Assembly (NCBI RefSeq): GCF_023061185.1
Contig: NZ_JAKGAK010000001.1
Span: forward strand, 186,001-250,000
Reading direction: 5' to 3'
Source of the DNA: Chromohalobacter beijerinckii
GTDB taxonomy: Bacteria > Pseudomonadota > Gammaproteobacteria > Pseudomonadales > Halomonadaceae
DNA length: 64,000 bases
Positions 51,605 through 61,213 of the stretch are shown here, piece after piece; position 1 is the first letter of the stretch; each line of letters starts with the position of its first letter. The position numbers and the translations under genes were made by a program. The notes beneath the pieces were generated by a model. It made no database searches and was not told where the DNA came from. It saw nothing but the letters and a program-made list of their open reading frames with translations.

Positions 51605-52363
51605 ATGCAACGTCTCGACCATCTTCTCGTCGCCCAGGGTTGGGCACGCTCACGCACGCGGGCCCAGCGTCTGATCCGTCATGGGCGCGTCACGCTGGTC
51701 TCGACGGAGCCTCCGCGCACGCTGACCAAGCCCAGCGAGAAAGTCGCTGACGACAGCCGTTTCCAGCTCGCCGACGATCCGGAGGAACGCTACGTCTCGC
51801 GCGCCGGTCTCAAGCTGGAGGCCGTGCTCGAGACGCTGGGACTTCGCCTCGAAGGCATGACGGTAATCGATGTGGGGCAATCCACCGGCGGGTTCACGGA
51901 TTGCGCTCTGCGCTACGGCGCCGCGAGCGTAGTGGGGATCGAAGTCGGGCGCGACCAGCTCGACACATCGCTGCGCGAGGATGAGCGCGTTATCTGCCTG
52001 GAAGGCGTCAACGCCCGCGCGCTTCCCCAAGAACGGCTCGCAGCCCTGGCGCCGGAAGGACTCCACGTGGCGGTCATGGACGTTTCCTTCATCTCGCAGA
52101 CCTTGATCCTGCCCCAGCTCGCCGCCGTGCTATCCCCTGGCGCGCACCTGGTATCACTGGTCAAACCGCAATTCGAGGTCGGCCCCCACAAGGTCGACGC
52201 CCACGGCATCGTCCGCGATCCGGCGCTTTACGCGACGGTGGAAGCTCGCATCCGCGAGAGTTGCGCCGATGCCGGCTTCGAGATCCGCCACTGGCAGGAA
52301 AGCCCGCTGCGCGGCGGCGATGGTAACCGCGAGTTCCTCCTGCATGCGGCCAAGAGCCTCTGA
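51605..52363 (+). CDS. tlyA: TlyA family rRNA (cytidine-2'-O)-methyltransferase
   Basis: 252 residues. S4 RNA-binding domain (about 1-60: RLDHLLVAQGWARSRTRAQRLI), then FtsJ-like SAM domain with VIDVGQSTGGFTDCAL near 87-102 and VMDVSFIS near 154. TlyA methylates 16S and/or 23S rRNA 2'-OH of cytidines. ATG at 51605; a GTG two codons earlier is an alternative. A TATACT at 51549-51554 could be the -10 box. Convergent with the mechanosensitive channel gene, 11 bases between. Confidence 0.9.
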   Translation: MQRLDHLLVAQGWARSRTRAQRLIRHGRVTLVSTEPPRTLTKPSEKVADDSRFQLADDPEERYVSRAGLKLEAVLETLGLRLEGMTVIDVGQSTGGFTDCALRYGAASVVGIEVGRDQLDTSLREDERVICLEGVNARALPQERLAALAPEGLHVAVMDVSFISQTLILPQLAAVLSPGAHLVSLVKPQFEVGPHKVDAHGIVRDPALYATVEARIRESCADAGFEIRHWQESPLRGGDGNREFLLHAAKSL

Positions 52364-52374
52364 CGGCTGCCTCC

Positions 52375-55300
52375 TTATTCATCGCTGTCAGCCGTACCGT
52401 CTCCGCCGTGGCCGCGACCGGTATCGACATCCTCGATTCCCTCGCGTCGCGCCGGCCTCGATGTCGACACCTCGCCGCCCAATGGGGCATCCGCCTGGGG
52501 CTGCGAACTTACCCAGGCCTGCCGCCCCGACGCATCGTGCAGCCAGACATCCATCTGATTGAACGCAATGCGGATGCCGTGCTCGTGGAACAAGGCATCG
52601 AGGCGTCGATTGATTTCATCACTGGCATACAGGCGATCCATCAAGTCGTTGACGAAGATCCGCAACTCGAAGCTGAACGCCGTCGCGCCGTATTCGAGGC
52701 AGAATATCTGCGGCTCGGGCTCCCGCAACACGCGTTGATTTTCTTCAGCGGCCTGGCGCATCAGTCGATGGACCTGCTCCAGGTCGGAGCCGTGTGAGAC
52801 ACCATAGGTCAGCACCACCCGCGTGATGTTGTCGGAAAGCGACCAATTGATCAGTTGATCGGTGACGAAGGTCTTGTTGGGGATGATGATTTCCTTGCGG
52901 TCGAAATCCGTCACTGTGGTGGCGCGAATGCGGATGCGGCTGACCGTACCGTGCAGGTTCCCCAAGGTGATGGTATCGCCGATACGCACCGGGCGTTCGA
53001 ACAGGATGATCAGCCCCGAAATGAAGTTGGCGAAGATCTCCTGTAGCCCGAAGCCCAGCCCCACGCCCAGTGCGGCGACCAGCCATTGCAACTTGTCCCA
53101 CGACACCCCGAGCGTTCCCAACGACACCACGACCCCCGTCCCCACGATGGTGTAGGAAAGAAGCGAGGAGATAGCATAAGCACTACCCTGCTTGAGGCTC
53201 AGGCGCGAGAGCACCATGACCTCCAGAAGCCCGGGCAGGTTGCGCGCCATCATCAAGGTCAAAGCGATCAGCACCAGCGCCGTGAGCACATCGGCCACGG
53301 TGATCGGGCTGGTGGTCATCGCCTCTCCCTGGCCGCGCTCGATCTGCCATACGGTGACGTTGTCGAGGTAGGACAACACGCTCAGCAAGTCCGCCCACAC
53401 CACGTAAAGCAGCAGGGTGAAACCCAGAAACAGAATCAGCTTGGACAGGCGCAGCGACTGCTGGTTGACCTGCTCCATATCCAGCGGCGGCTCTTCGACT
53501 ACCTCGAGACCGCTTTCGGTGTCCTCCTTGGCCTGCGCACGACGGCGCGTCACCGCACGACGATAAGCCAGACGCCGCGCCGCGACCGCCAGTCCGCGGA
53601 CGACCGCTGCCTCGACGAGAATCCACAGCCCGAGAATATAGATCGAGGTAATGAAGCGGCCGATCAAACTTAGCGCGGTGTACTCGAAGCCCATGACGAT
53701 CAGGCCCGCGAGTATCAATGGCACGGCCGATAACGCCAGCCCCAGCAGCAGACGAAAGAGCTTGAGGCCGAAAAACGGTACATGGGCGAGGATCAGACGC
53801 ACCAATACTACGGTCATCGTCACCAGCCCCAGCAGCAGCAACAGCAGCGACAACGGTCGCTCCGCCAGGCGACCATCGCTGTAGGGCGCCACGTTACTGA
53901 TCAAGATGACCGGGATTAGCGCGATACCCAGCCATAACAAAAGGCGCCGCAAGCGCAGCACGTACTGCGGTGACCAGTGAAAGTGGCGCGCAGCCACGCC
54001 ATCGGCGACCAGTAAACGTCGCGACCAGGCGATGACCCCCCATGCCAGTGCCAGTTGTAGCAGCGCATCTCCCAGCACCACGGCGAATCCATGCCCGCCA
54101 AGATTGAGCGCTCCACCCACGGCCGCCATCGTCAGGGGACCATGCGCGGCGAGTAACGCATTGAGCGCGATGGCTCGCGGTGTGTGCATCTGGGTGTCGC
54201 GCTTGAGGCGTCCGATTTCCTCGTGCAGCCTGAGCAGCGACGCCTTGAGGCGACGCCGCCATAGCAACAGTGCGCCGGACAACAGCAAGAGTGGCACCAT
54301 GGCGAACGCCTCGGCGTTGGGCCGTTGCCACGCGGACACCACAGCCTCACGCCAACTGCCGTCGGTCATGCTCTTCCACAAAGTGCGAGGAAACTGCCGT
54401 AACCATGCCCAGTCCAGCGGGCGCCCATTGGCCACCCAGAAAAGCTGCTCTTCGATGGTCGCGCGCAGCTCGTCACTGATCTTCAGCAACTGCTGCTGAT
54501 TGAGCTGCTGGTTGATGGCAATCGTCAGCAAGTTGCCATATTCCCCGTCGAGCTGGTCGAGCAACTCGCGGCGCGACTCGAACAACTTGATCAACGCCTC
54601 ACGCAGCCCCGGGGCGTCATCTATATCCGCCTCGGCCAGGCTTTTATCGGCCAATTGCTGGGGGCGTCGCAAGGCGTCGCGTTGCTGCGACAGATCAAAC
54701 TGACGCAGGCGCAGGTCGGCGATTTCGTCCTGTAATCCACTCCGTGCATCGACCTCGGGCAACGACTCTCGCTGCTCGCGAAGGATGCGCGATAGCAGCA
54801 AGCTCCCGCGAATCGCATCGATCTGTTCATTGAGCGTGCGCTGGACCTGGCGCACACGGTCAAGCTGGGTACGGGTTTCGATACCCTCGCGAACCAGGTC
54901 GTTAGCACGGTCGGTCACTTCCAGCAATTCACTGCTCAAGTCGCGATTGACCTGCTGAACTTGGGTCAACACGGGATGGCCAGCAATGGTCTCGGCATCT
55001 TCGCGGCCGACATCGGCGATGGCCTTCTCCGACTGCTCACGTCGCGCCCGGTCCAGTGCCGACTGCAACGCCGACAATTGGCTTTCCTGTCGCGCGATGC
55101 GCTTTTCCAGCACGTCGCGCTGCTGCATCGCCAACTCTCGCAGGCGGGTGTTGTGGGAAAGTTCGCTTTGATGCCACCGCGCGCGGCGCTCGGCCAATGC
55201 CTGTTCGACCCGATAGCGGTCTCGCTTGGCAAGTTCCGCCTCGTTTGATTCTTCGACGTCGTCCAGCTCGGCAAGTTGCGACTGGCGCGTATCGGCACGC

Positions 55301-55851
55301 TCTCGAGCCTCGGCGATGGCCGTCTGAGCGCGTTCGGGAAGGGTCTGGGCGCTAATCAACTGAGCATTGACGTCCGCCAGACGGCTTTGCAGTTTCTCGA
55401 GGTCTGCCAGGGCATCGCCGGTACGTTCGCGCAACTCATCCAGTGACAAATCACCGAGGTCGCTCTCACTCGGTGTCGCCGACGCTTCTTCCAGGCGCTG
55501 CAGCTGTTGCGTCAAGGATTGCGATTCCTGAGGCGCGTTCTGCGCACGCTGCTCGAGCGCGTCGAGTTTATCGTCGACCGAGTCCAGTTCTTTCAGCGCC
55601 TCCAGCGTCGCGCGAGTATCGTCTATGGCTGTGCGCTGGTCGCTATCGGGCTGCTCGATGGATTGCAACCGATCCAACCGGGTCGTCAGCGCATCGTGCT
55701 CAGGTAATGCCGACTGCGCCGAGGCGTCGCCAACCACACACAGCAGGCAAATCGCTACACATGCGATACAATGAGCGGCACGCCACTTGGCGTGCACACG
55801 CCCAGGCCAGCATTGCCAAGCGAAAAAATAATGCCAGCGTCGACACGACAT
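52375..55851 (-). CDS. Large mechanosensitive channel of the MscK/MscM type
   Basis: 1158 residues. N-terminal hydrophobic signal (about 26-46), long coiled-coil periplasmic region (about 50-480), then about eleven helices in two groups and a C-terminal MscS core (about 890-1100). The core has GLGFGLQEIFANFISGLIILFERPVRIGD and TVTDFDRKEIIIPNK, as in MscK/MscM. It opens under membrane tension, releasing solutes on osmotic downshift. MscK (1120) or MscM (1107) cannot be separated by eye. The last 50 residues are unusual in being acidic with RGHGGDG. Convergent with tlyA. Confidence 0.9.
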   Translation of the reverse strand: MSCRRWHYFFAWQCWPGRVHAKWRAAHCIACVAICLLCVVGDASAQSALPEHDALTTRLDRLQSIEQPDSDQRTAIDDTRATLEALKELDSVDDKLDALEQRAQNAPQESQSLTQQLQRLEEASATPSESDLGDLSLDELRERTGDALADLEKLQSRLADVNAQLISAQTLPERAQTAIAEARERADTRQSQLAELDDVEESNEAELAKRDRYRVEQALAERRARWHQSELSHNTRLRELAMQQRDVLEKRIARQESQLSALQSALDRARREQSEKAIADVGREDAETIAGHPVLTQVQQVNRDLSSELLEVTDRANDLVREGIETRTQLDRVRQVQRTLNEQIDAIRGSLLLSRILREQRESLPEVDARSGLQDEIADLRLRQFDLSQQRDALRRPQQLADKSLAEADIDDAPGLREALIKLFESRRELLDQLDGEYGNLLTIAINQQLNQQQLLKISDELRATIEEQLFWVANGRPLDWAWLRQFPRTLWKSMTDGSWREAVVSAWQRPNAEAFAMVPLLLLSGALLLWRRRLKASLLRLHEEIGRLKRDTQMHTPRAIALNALLAAHGPLTMAAVGGALNLGGHGFAVVLGDALLQLALAWGVIAWSRRLLVADGVAARHFHWSPQYVLRLRRLLLWLGIALIPVILISNVAPYSDGRLAERPLSLLLLLLGLVTMTVVLVRLILAHVPFFGLKLFRLLLGLALSAVPLILAGLIVMGFEYTALSLIGRFITSIYILGLWILVEAAVVRGLAVAARRLAYRRAVTRRRAQAKEDTESGLEVVEEPPLDMEQVNQQSLRLSKLILFLGFTLLLYVVWADLLSVLSYLDNVTVWQIERGQGEAMTTSPITVADVLTALVLIALTLMMARNLPGLLEVMVLSRLSLKQGSAYAISSLLSYTIVGTGVVVSLGTLGVSWDKLQWLVAALGVGLGFGLQEIFANFISGLIILFERPVRIGDTITLGNLHGTVSRIRIRATTVTDFDRKEIIIPNKTFVTDQLINWSLSDNITRVVLTYGVSHGSDLEQVHRLMRQAAEENQRVLREPEPQIFCLEYGATAFSFELRIFVNDLMDRLYASDEINRRLDALFHEHGIRIAFNQMDVWLHDASGRQAWVSSQPQADAPLGGEVSTSRPARREGIEDVDTGRGHGGDGTADSDE

Positions 55852-55997
55852 GCTCTGTCCTCGTCCTCATGCGTTGCGCCGATTGTCGGTGCGCGGCACG
55901 TACATGGCAATCTTGAGCGGGTATTTGCGTTCTACTTCCAGCGTGATAGAAACATTCACAATGACCAATGTTAGCCATCGACAAGGTACTAAATGAC

Positions 55998-57032
55998 ATG
56001 GAGTCACCACGCCCCTGCTTGCCGATTCTCGTGTTGTTCACGCTCGTGCTGTCCGCCCCTGCGCAGGCCGCTACCCCCCTGAGCGATAGCGAACGCGAGG
56101 CCATTGAAGCGCGCGTCCAATCACTGGAAACGGAGCTTCACGAGCTGCGCGAAACATTGGCCGACGATGCCACGGCCACAGAGGCCGACGCCACGCCCGA
56201 AGAACGCGAGGCACAGAACGTAGAAACACGCGCCGTCAAACGTCGCGAACTGGAACGAGAGTCGTCACGCAACCCTCTGGCGGTGACCACGTATCGGCGC
56301 AACTACCTATTGCCGTGGGCCTACAACGCCAATCCGGATCAAGACCGCTTCCGCCAGGTCAGCGATGCGGCCAGCGCCGATAGCGCCGAGGTCAAGTACC
56401 AGTTGAGCTTCAAGGTCAACCTGGTCGAAGACCTGTTCGATGATAATGGCGATGTGTACTTCGCTTACACTCAGCGAAGCTGGTGGCAAGCCTACAATTC
56501 CGAAGCGTCGGCGCCATTTCGCGAGACCAACTACGAACCCGAAATGTTCGTCAGTTTCGATAACGACATGAGTGCCCTAGGCTGGACCAATACCATCAAT
56601 CGTATCGGCTTCGCTCACCAGTCCAACGGTCGCTCCGACCCATTGTCGCGTAGCTGGAATCGTGTCTACGCCGATATGGTGTTCCAACGCGGCGAATGGG
56701 CCGTGAGCGTCGCTCCCCACTGGCGCGTCCCCGAGGACGAGGAAGACGACAACAACCCCGACCTTCAGGACTACATCGGCTATGGTGACATCACCATGGT
56801 GCGCGCTTTCGGCGATCAGGAAATTTCCCTGCTGATGCGCGGTAACCCCGGCAAGGACCATTACGGCGCCCAGTTGGACTACTCATTCCCGCTCTTCGGC
56901 AAGGTTCGCGGTTACGTTCAGTATTATCACGGTTATGGCGAGAGCCTGATCGACTACGACCACATCAACCGACGCCTAGGGCTCGGTTTCAGCATCAACA
57001 CCTTCCTGGCTGGCATTCCTGGCCTGGAGTAA
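55998..57032 (+). CDS. pldA: Outer-membrane phospholipase A (OMPLA)
   Basis: 344 residues from the ATG at 55998 (AAGG eleven bases upstream). Signal peptide to about AAQA (24), a coiled segment (about 28-90), then a 12-strand barrel. Catalytic residues are His207, Ser209 and Asn221 (FAHQSNGRSDP...SWNR), with the same spacing as His142/Ser144/Asn156 of E. coli OMPLA. It hydrolyses phospholipids mislocated to the outer leaflet when dimeric. Complements the MlaA pathway encoded at 23 kb. An inverted repeat overlaps its stop codon. Confidence 0.93.
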   Translation: MESPRPCLPILVLFTLVLSAPAQAATPLSDSEREAIEARVQSLETELHELRETLADDATATEADATPEEREAQNVETRAVKRRELERESSRNPLAVTTYRRNYLLPWAYNANPDQDRFRQVSDAASADSAEVKYQLSFKVNLVEDLFDDNGDVYFAYTQRSWWQAYNSEASAPFRETNYEPEMFVSFDNDMSALGWTNTINRIGFAHQSNGRSDPLSRSWNRVYADMVFQRGEWAVSVAPHWRVPEDEEDDNNPDLQDYIGYGDITMVRAFGDQEISLLMRGNPGKDHYGAQLDYSFPLFGKVRGYVQYYHGYGESLIDYDHINRRLGLGFSINTFLAGIPGLE

Positions 57033-57048
57033 CGATGCAGGCCAGGAA
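57016..57048 (+). terminator. Inverted repeat spanning the pldA stop codon
   Basis: A perfect 11-bp stem TTCCTGGCCTG/CAGGCCAGGAA, 11-base loop that contains the pldA stop. No T-run follows, so it may be a weak terminator or a message-stabilising hairpin before the DUF883 operon. Confidence 0.45.
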
Positions 57049-57115
57049 GGGCTATTGATACGGCGGCTTGGCCTGCTATGCTGAAGACGCCATTAACCTG
57101 TCAGAGGAAGACACC

Positions 57116-57448
57116 ATGACCATGCAGCCTACCGGCGGCCACCGCGAAAGCGAAGCTTCCACCGAGCAGCTCAAGGATGACCTGCGCCACCTGTCACAGA
57201 CCGTTGAAGAACTGGTCAAGGCGACAGCTGACGATTCTCGCGGACACATCACCGAGGCGCGCGAGCGTGCTCAACAGCGTCTCAGCGAAACGCGCGCCAA
57301 GCTTGAAGCCCGCGGCGAAAAATTCTACGAAAGCGCACGCGACCAGATGGATTGCTGTGATCGTTACGTGCGTGACAATCCCTGGACCAGCATCGGCATC
57401 GGCGCTGGTGTCGGGGTCGTCATTGGCTTGCTCATCGGGCGTCGCTAA
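57116..57448 (+). CDS. DUF883 (YqjD/ElaB-type) membrane-anchored protein
   Basis: 110 residues: amphipathic helix-rich N-terminal part (about 12-80), then one C-terminal transmembrane helix near 90-108 with WTSIGIGAGVGVVIGLLIGRR. YqjD/ElaB proteins tether ribosomes or other partners to the inner membrane in stationary phase. GAGGAAGAC precedes the ATG. The stop overlaps the next start by one base. First of a three-gene unit. Confidence 0.88.
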   Translation: MTMQPTGGHRESEASTEQLKDDLRHLSQTVEELVKATADDSRGHITEARERAQQRLSETRAKLEARGEKFYESARDQMDCCDRYVRDNPWTSIGIGAGVGVVIGLLIGRR

Positions 57449-57843
57449 TGGCGGATCGCCAGGGACCGGCGGAGCGCGTCATTACCTCGGCGCGCCGTCT
57501 GCTTTCCAATATGATCGCTACAGGCGAGACGCGTTTGCGTCTCGCCGTGCTCGAGCTTGAAGCCGAACGAGATCGCATGCTCAGCCTGCTATTGCTGGCA
57601 GGCGCTGCATTGATCACTTTCTCGTTCGCCCTCGGCATGCTGCTTTTAATGCTGGTGGTCTTGTATTGGGAAGATCATCGCCTGCTAGCAATCGGCGTCT
57701 GCGCGGCTGTGCTGTTCATCATCACCGCATGCTTTGCGTACAGCGCCAAGCGCATCGCCAAGCGTCGACGCTTGATGCAGTCCACCTTGAGTCATTTGGA
57801 ACAAGACCGCCAAGCGCTGGGGGGCTCCCGTGAATCGTCGTGA
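57448..57843 (+). CDS. YqjE-like (phage-holin-type) membrane protein
   Basis: 131 residues with two central helices (about 46-70 and 78-98) between polar ends, as in YqjE. Overlaps the DUF883 gene by one base and the next gene by 14 bases. Family function unknown; co-occurs with YqjD and YqjK. Confidence 0.85.
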   Translation: MADRQGPAERVITSARRLLSNMIATGETRLRLAVLELEAERDRMLSLLLLAGAALITFSFALGMLLLMLVVLYWEDHRLLAIGVCAAVLFIITACFAYSAKRIAKRRRLMQSTLSHLEQDRQALGGSRESS

Positions 57844-58120
57844 ACGCGCCGCGGAGCTCGAATATCTCGAGACACGCATCCTGCAGCAACGTCTCGATAT
57901 GGGGCATGCGCTGCATGACTGGCGCGATGCCACGGCTCCTATCGATCATGGTTGGCAGCGCTTGATGCAGTGGCGTGCGCCCTTGCTCGGTGGCTTCGGC
58001 CTGCTCGCGGCACAGGGTGTGCGACGGCCGAGGTCTACACGCGCCTGGATGCGTCGCGGACTCTCGACCTTCTTATTGTTCAATCGAGCGCGCGCCTTGT
58101 ATCACCTCGTACGCCGTTAG
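57830..58120 (+). CDS. YqjK-like small protein
   Basis: 96 residues, GTG start inside the 3' end of the YqjE-like gene. Basic, with short helix near 50-62 and RARALYHLVRR at the end. Completes the YqjD-E-K arrangement known from enterobacteria. Function unknown. A terminator follows 18 bases later. Confidence 0.75.
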   Translation: MNRRERAAELEYLETRILQQRLDMGHALHDWRDATAPIDHGWQRLMQWRAPLLGGFGLLAAQGVRRPRSTRAWMRRGLSTFLLFNRARALYHLVRR

Positions 58121-58138
58121 CCCCATGCTATGGCCATG

Positions 58139-58162
58139 AAGCCCCCGCTCGGGGGCTTTTTC
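58139..58162 (+). terminator. Rho-independent terminator of the YqjD-E-K-like operon
   Basis: AAGCCCCC-GCTC-GGGGGCTT followed by TTT. The 8-bp GC-rich stem with 4-base loop and T-run make it a strong terminator. It also lies four bases before the convergent gene at 58166. Confidence 0.9.
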
Positions 58163-58165
58163 ATT

Positions 58166-58588
58166 TCAATGTGTCAGCCGACTAGTCAGCACGGCGTCGA
58201 TATCTTCGTCGTCCGGTGACAGGCGTACACAGGGCACACCCCACGTCGCCAACCGCTCACGTGTTTCTTCGGCGAACACCGCCAGATCGTCCGCATCGCA
58301 ATAAACCACCGCCGCCACACCATGACGCTCTACCAGTGACGGCACCTCGCTGGGATAGTAGACGCGTATGCCTTCCACTTGCGTGCCGTGATGCCAGGGG
58401 TAGTCATCGATCACCGCCAGTGCCTTGTAGCGTGTCGAACATGCGAAATGGGTCAGCAGCCGATAATGCGCGTATTCCAATCCGCACACGACAACCGGTA
58501 ATCGCTCCCGCATCGCTTTCTCAGCACGACGACCAGGGCGCCACTGGCATAGGGCCTGCCGTAGCCCTCGCAACGCGCGTTGCGACAT
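58166..58588 (-). CDS. Small Rossmann-like (CoA-binding-like) protein
   Basis: 140 residues. After a 30-residue basic start, VVVCGLEYAHYRLLTHFACS begins a nucleotide-binding-like fold, with ALAVIDDYPWHHGTQVEGIRVYYPSEVPSLVE as in the N-terminal domain of FlaA1/WbpM-type sugar epimerases. The rest of such an enzyme is absent, so this is a stand-alone domain. Role unknown. A 30-base gap separates it from the flavoprotein gene. Confidence 0.7.
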   Translation of the reverse strand: MSQRALRGLRQALCQWRPGRRAEKAMRERLPVVVCGLEYAHYRLLTHFACSTRYKALAVIDDYPWHHGTQVEGIRVYYPSEVPSLVERHGVAAVVYCDADDLAVFAEETRERLATWGVPCVRLSPDDEDIDAVLTSRLTH

Positions 58589-58618
58589 GGATGCCTCCTC
58601 TGCCTTGTGCGTCGATTG

Positions 58619-59803
58619 CTAAACGGCCTGCCCACAGGCCACACCCGAGGCCCAGGCCCATTGAAAATTAAAGCCACCCAGTTGTCCGGTGACATCCAGC
58701 GCCTCGCCGATGAAACGCAGCGCCGGTAGCCCTTCTACCGCAAAGGTCTTGGAAGAAATCGCCTGCGTCTCGACGCCACCCAGCGTCACCTCGGCGGTCC
58801 GCCAGCCCTCGGTCCCCGCGGGCTTGAGCTGCCAGCGTTTCAGCTCTTTTTCCAAACGCGCCAACTCTTGGTTGGAAAGCGCGCCCAACGGTTGCTCTGT
58901 CACCCCTTGCCATTCGCACCAGGCCTGCGCCAAGCGCTTGGGAAGCCGCTCACCCAGCCACGTGGACACACGACGCTTGGGCGCTTCGTGACGCATGGTG
59001 GCCAGTTCCCCAGCAACGTCGGTATCCGGTAGCAAGTCGATGGACAATGCCATACCCGGCTGCCAATGACTGGAAGCCTGCAGCATGGCCGGCCCCGAGA
59101 CACCGCGATGCGTGAACAGCATGGGTTCACGATAGCGGCCTTCGCCAACCTCGACCGTTACCGGGCAGCTCACCCCCGCCAGCGACGCGGCCCGTTCCCG
59201 CCACTGCGAGGTCAGCGTGAACGGCACCAACGCAGCACGCGTCTCGGTGACGCCCAAGCCAAACTGACGGGCGATGTCATACCCGAAACCAGTGGCCCCC
59301 ATGGTGGGAATCGACAATCCTCCGGTGGCGATGACCACCGCACCGGCATCGATGACGCCACTCGAGGTCTCGAGACGCATGCCTTCGCCGTGTCGTTCAA
59401 GGGACGTAACACGCGTCTTGAGGCGTACTTCCGCCCCCGCCCACTCGCATTCGGTGAGCAACATGGATACCACCTGCTTGGCGGAGTCGGAACAGAAGAG
59501 CTGCCCCGGCGCTTTTTCGACATGTTCGATGCCATGGCGCTCGACGAGCTCGACGAAATGGCCCGGCGTATAGCGCTTGAGCGCAGAGATACAGAAATGC
59601 GGATTGGCAGAGAAGAAATGCTCCGGCCCCGTCGCCAGGTTGGTGAAATTGCAGCGCCCGCCCCCGGACATCAATATTTTCTTGCCCGCCTTGCTGGCAT
59701 GGTCGAGCACCAACACACGCCGCCCCTCGTAGCCAGCGGTCAGTGCGCACATCAGTCCCGCCGCGCCGGCACCGATCACCACTACATCATAGGTCTGCGC
59801 CAT
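58619..59803 (-). CDS. HI0933-family FAD-dependent oxidoreductase
   Basis: 394 residues. FAD-binding VVVIGAGAAGLMCALTAGYEG near residues 6-26, SGGGRCNFTN near 46-55 and a C-terminal GGVETQAI...GEALDVTGQLGGFNFQWAWASG signature typical of the HI0933/YhiN family. A flavoprotein of unknown substrate; the related BaiN-like enzymes act on CoA-bound bile acids, not likely here. Monocistronic or with the small upstream gene. Confidence 0.9.
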   Translation of the reverse strand: MAQTYDVVVIGAGAAGLMCALTAGYEGRRVLVLDHASKAGKKILMSGGGRCNFTNLATGPEHFFSANPHFCISALKRYTPGHFVELVERHGIEHVEKAPGQLFCSDSAKQVVSMLLTECEWAGAEVRLKTRVTSLERHGEGMRLETSSGVIDAGAVVIATGGLSIPTMGATGFGYDIARQFGLGVTETRAALVPFTLTSQWRERAASLAGVSCPVTVEVGEGRYREPMLFTHRGVSGPAMLQASSHWQPGMALSIDLLPDTDVAGELATMRHEAPKRRVSTWLGERLPKRLAQAWCEWQGVTEQPLGALSNQELARLEKELKRWQLKPAGTEGWRTAEVTLGGVETQAISSKTFAVEGLPALRFIGEALDVTGQLGGFNFQWAWASGVACGQAV

Positions 59804-60097
59804 CGTCGCGTCTCATTCCAGGCAAAGGCGAACATTCTAAGCGTTATACGAGAAAGCGACGAGCGCGAAGACTCTGCACGCGCCTACCGCATTGAACGCA
59901 ATGTCGTGGCGCGCCGCGCCAAACGTGTAAAAAGCGTGCATGATGAGCCAAAACGCGTCCTGCACTTTCATCCATGCCTCGGGTCGGATACAACGACACT
60001 CTTCCGGCACGTATTATCCGGTGTCACAGGACCGACAACACGAACGCAGGGGCGTGCCCGCGCTCATCGTCAACGAGTAGCATAATAACGAGACACT

Positions 60098-61213
60098 ATG
60101 CCCGTATTTCCTCTCCCGGCCGTGTGCGCGCTCGGTCGGTACACTCTCGGGCTGGCGGCATTGAGCCTGCTGGCACTAACAGGCGCACAGGCACAGGAAG
60201 ACACCGAGCGTACGCAGGTCATCGCTGTGAAGGCCGCCACTGCCAAGTGGAGCGACCCACTGGAAGCGTTGGGCACGCTGCGTGCCGACGAGAGCGTGAC
60301 GCTTTCCGCCACCGTGACCGAGACCGTGGCCGAACTCAATTTCGATGACGCCCAGCGCGTCGCCGAGGGCGAGTTACTGATTCGCCTCGATGATAGTGCG
60401 GAGCAGGCCGAACTGCGTGCCGCTCGCGCATTGCGCCAAGAACGCGAGAATGCCGTGCGGCGCGCTCGGCAACTGCAGGACCGCAAAGTCGGCACTCGCG
60501 CCGACTTTGAGGATGCCCAGGCCCAACTTGCCCAGGTCGACGCCCAGATCGACGAGATCCAATCACGCCTCGCCGACCACCGCTTGCGCGCGCCATTCGA
60601 CGGCACCGTCGGCCAGCGCAATCTCAGTATCGGTGCGCTGGTCACACCCGGAACCGAGCTGGTAACGCTCGACAAGCTCGATTACATGAAGCTCGATTTC
60701 ACCGTCCCTGCAACGGTGCTCGACATGCTCGCACCGGGGCTGTCGCTCAGCGCTACAACCCCCAGCTACCCCTCCCGCACTTTTCGGGGTGAGGTGAGCA
60801 GTATCGGCACGCGGATCGATCCCGTCTCGCGCAGCGTCAGCGTACGCGCTCGTCTGCCCAACCCCGAGCGCACGCTGCGCCCCGGCATGCTGATGGTGGT
60901 CACGCTGGAACGCAATCCACGCCAGACGCTAGTGGTGCCGGAGTCCGCTCTCGTGCCCAGCGGCGAACGCCAATACGTCATGCGCATCCTGCGTGATGCG
61001 GACAACCGTATCCAACGCCACCAAGTCGAGATCGGCAAACGCCGCGTCGGGACCGTCGAAATCCTCGACGGCCTCGCGCCGGGCGACTGGATCGTCAGCC
61101 ATGGCATGAACAAGGTTCGCGATGGCGATCACGTAGATATCCTGGCGCTCGACGATGGCAGCCGCACCATCAGCGAAATCCTCGAGACCGCGCGCGACGG
61201 AGAAGACGGCTGA
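60098..61213 (+). CDS. RND efflux periplasmic adaptor (membrane fusion protein)
   Basis: 371 residues. Signal peptide cleaved near GAQAQE (about 31). Biotinyl-lipoyl-like halves flank a short coiled-coil hairpin (about 100-165: AELRAARALRQER...AQLAQVDAQIDEIQSRL), then beta-barrel and membrane-proximal domains. It bridges the pump and an outer-membrane channel. The stop overlaps the pump's start by one base (TGATG). The upstream 294 bases (59804-60097) hold no gene or clear promoter. No outer-membrane channel gene or regulator lies within the window. Confidence 0.93.
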   Translation: MPVFPLPAVCALGRYTLGLAALSLLALTGAQAQEDTERTQVIAVKAATAKWSDPLEALGTLRADESVTLSATVTETVAELNFDDAQRVAEGELLIRLDDSAEQAELRAARALRQERENAVRRARQLQDRKVGTRADFEDAQAQLAQVDAQIDEIQSRLADHRLRAPFDGTVGQRNLSIGALVTPGTELVTLDKLDYMKLDFTVPATVLDMLAPGLSLSATTPSYPSRTFRGEVSSIGTRIDPVSRSVSVRARLPNPERTLRPGMLMVVTLERNPRQTLVVPESALVPSGERQYVMRILRDADNRIQRHQVEIGKRRVGTVEILDGLAPGDWIVSHGMNKVRDGDHVDILALDDGSRTISEILETARDGEDG

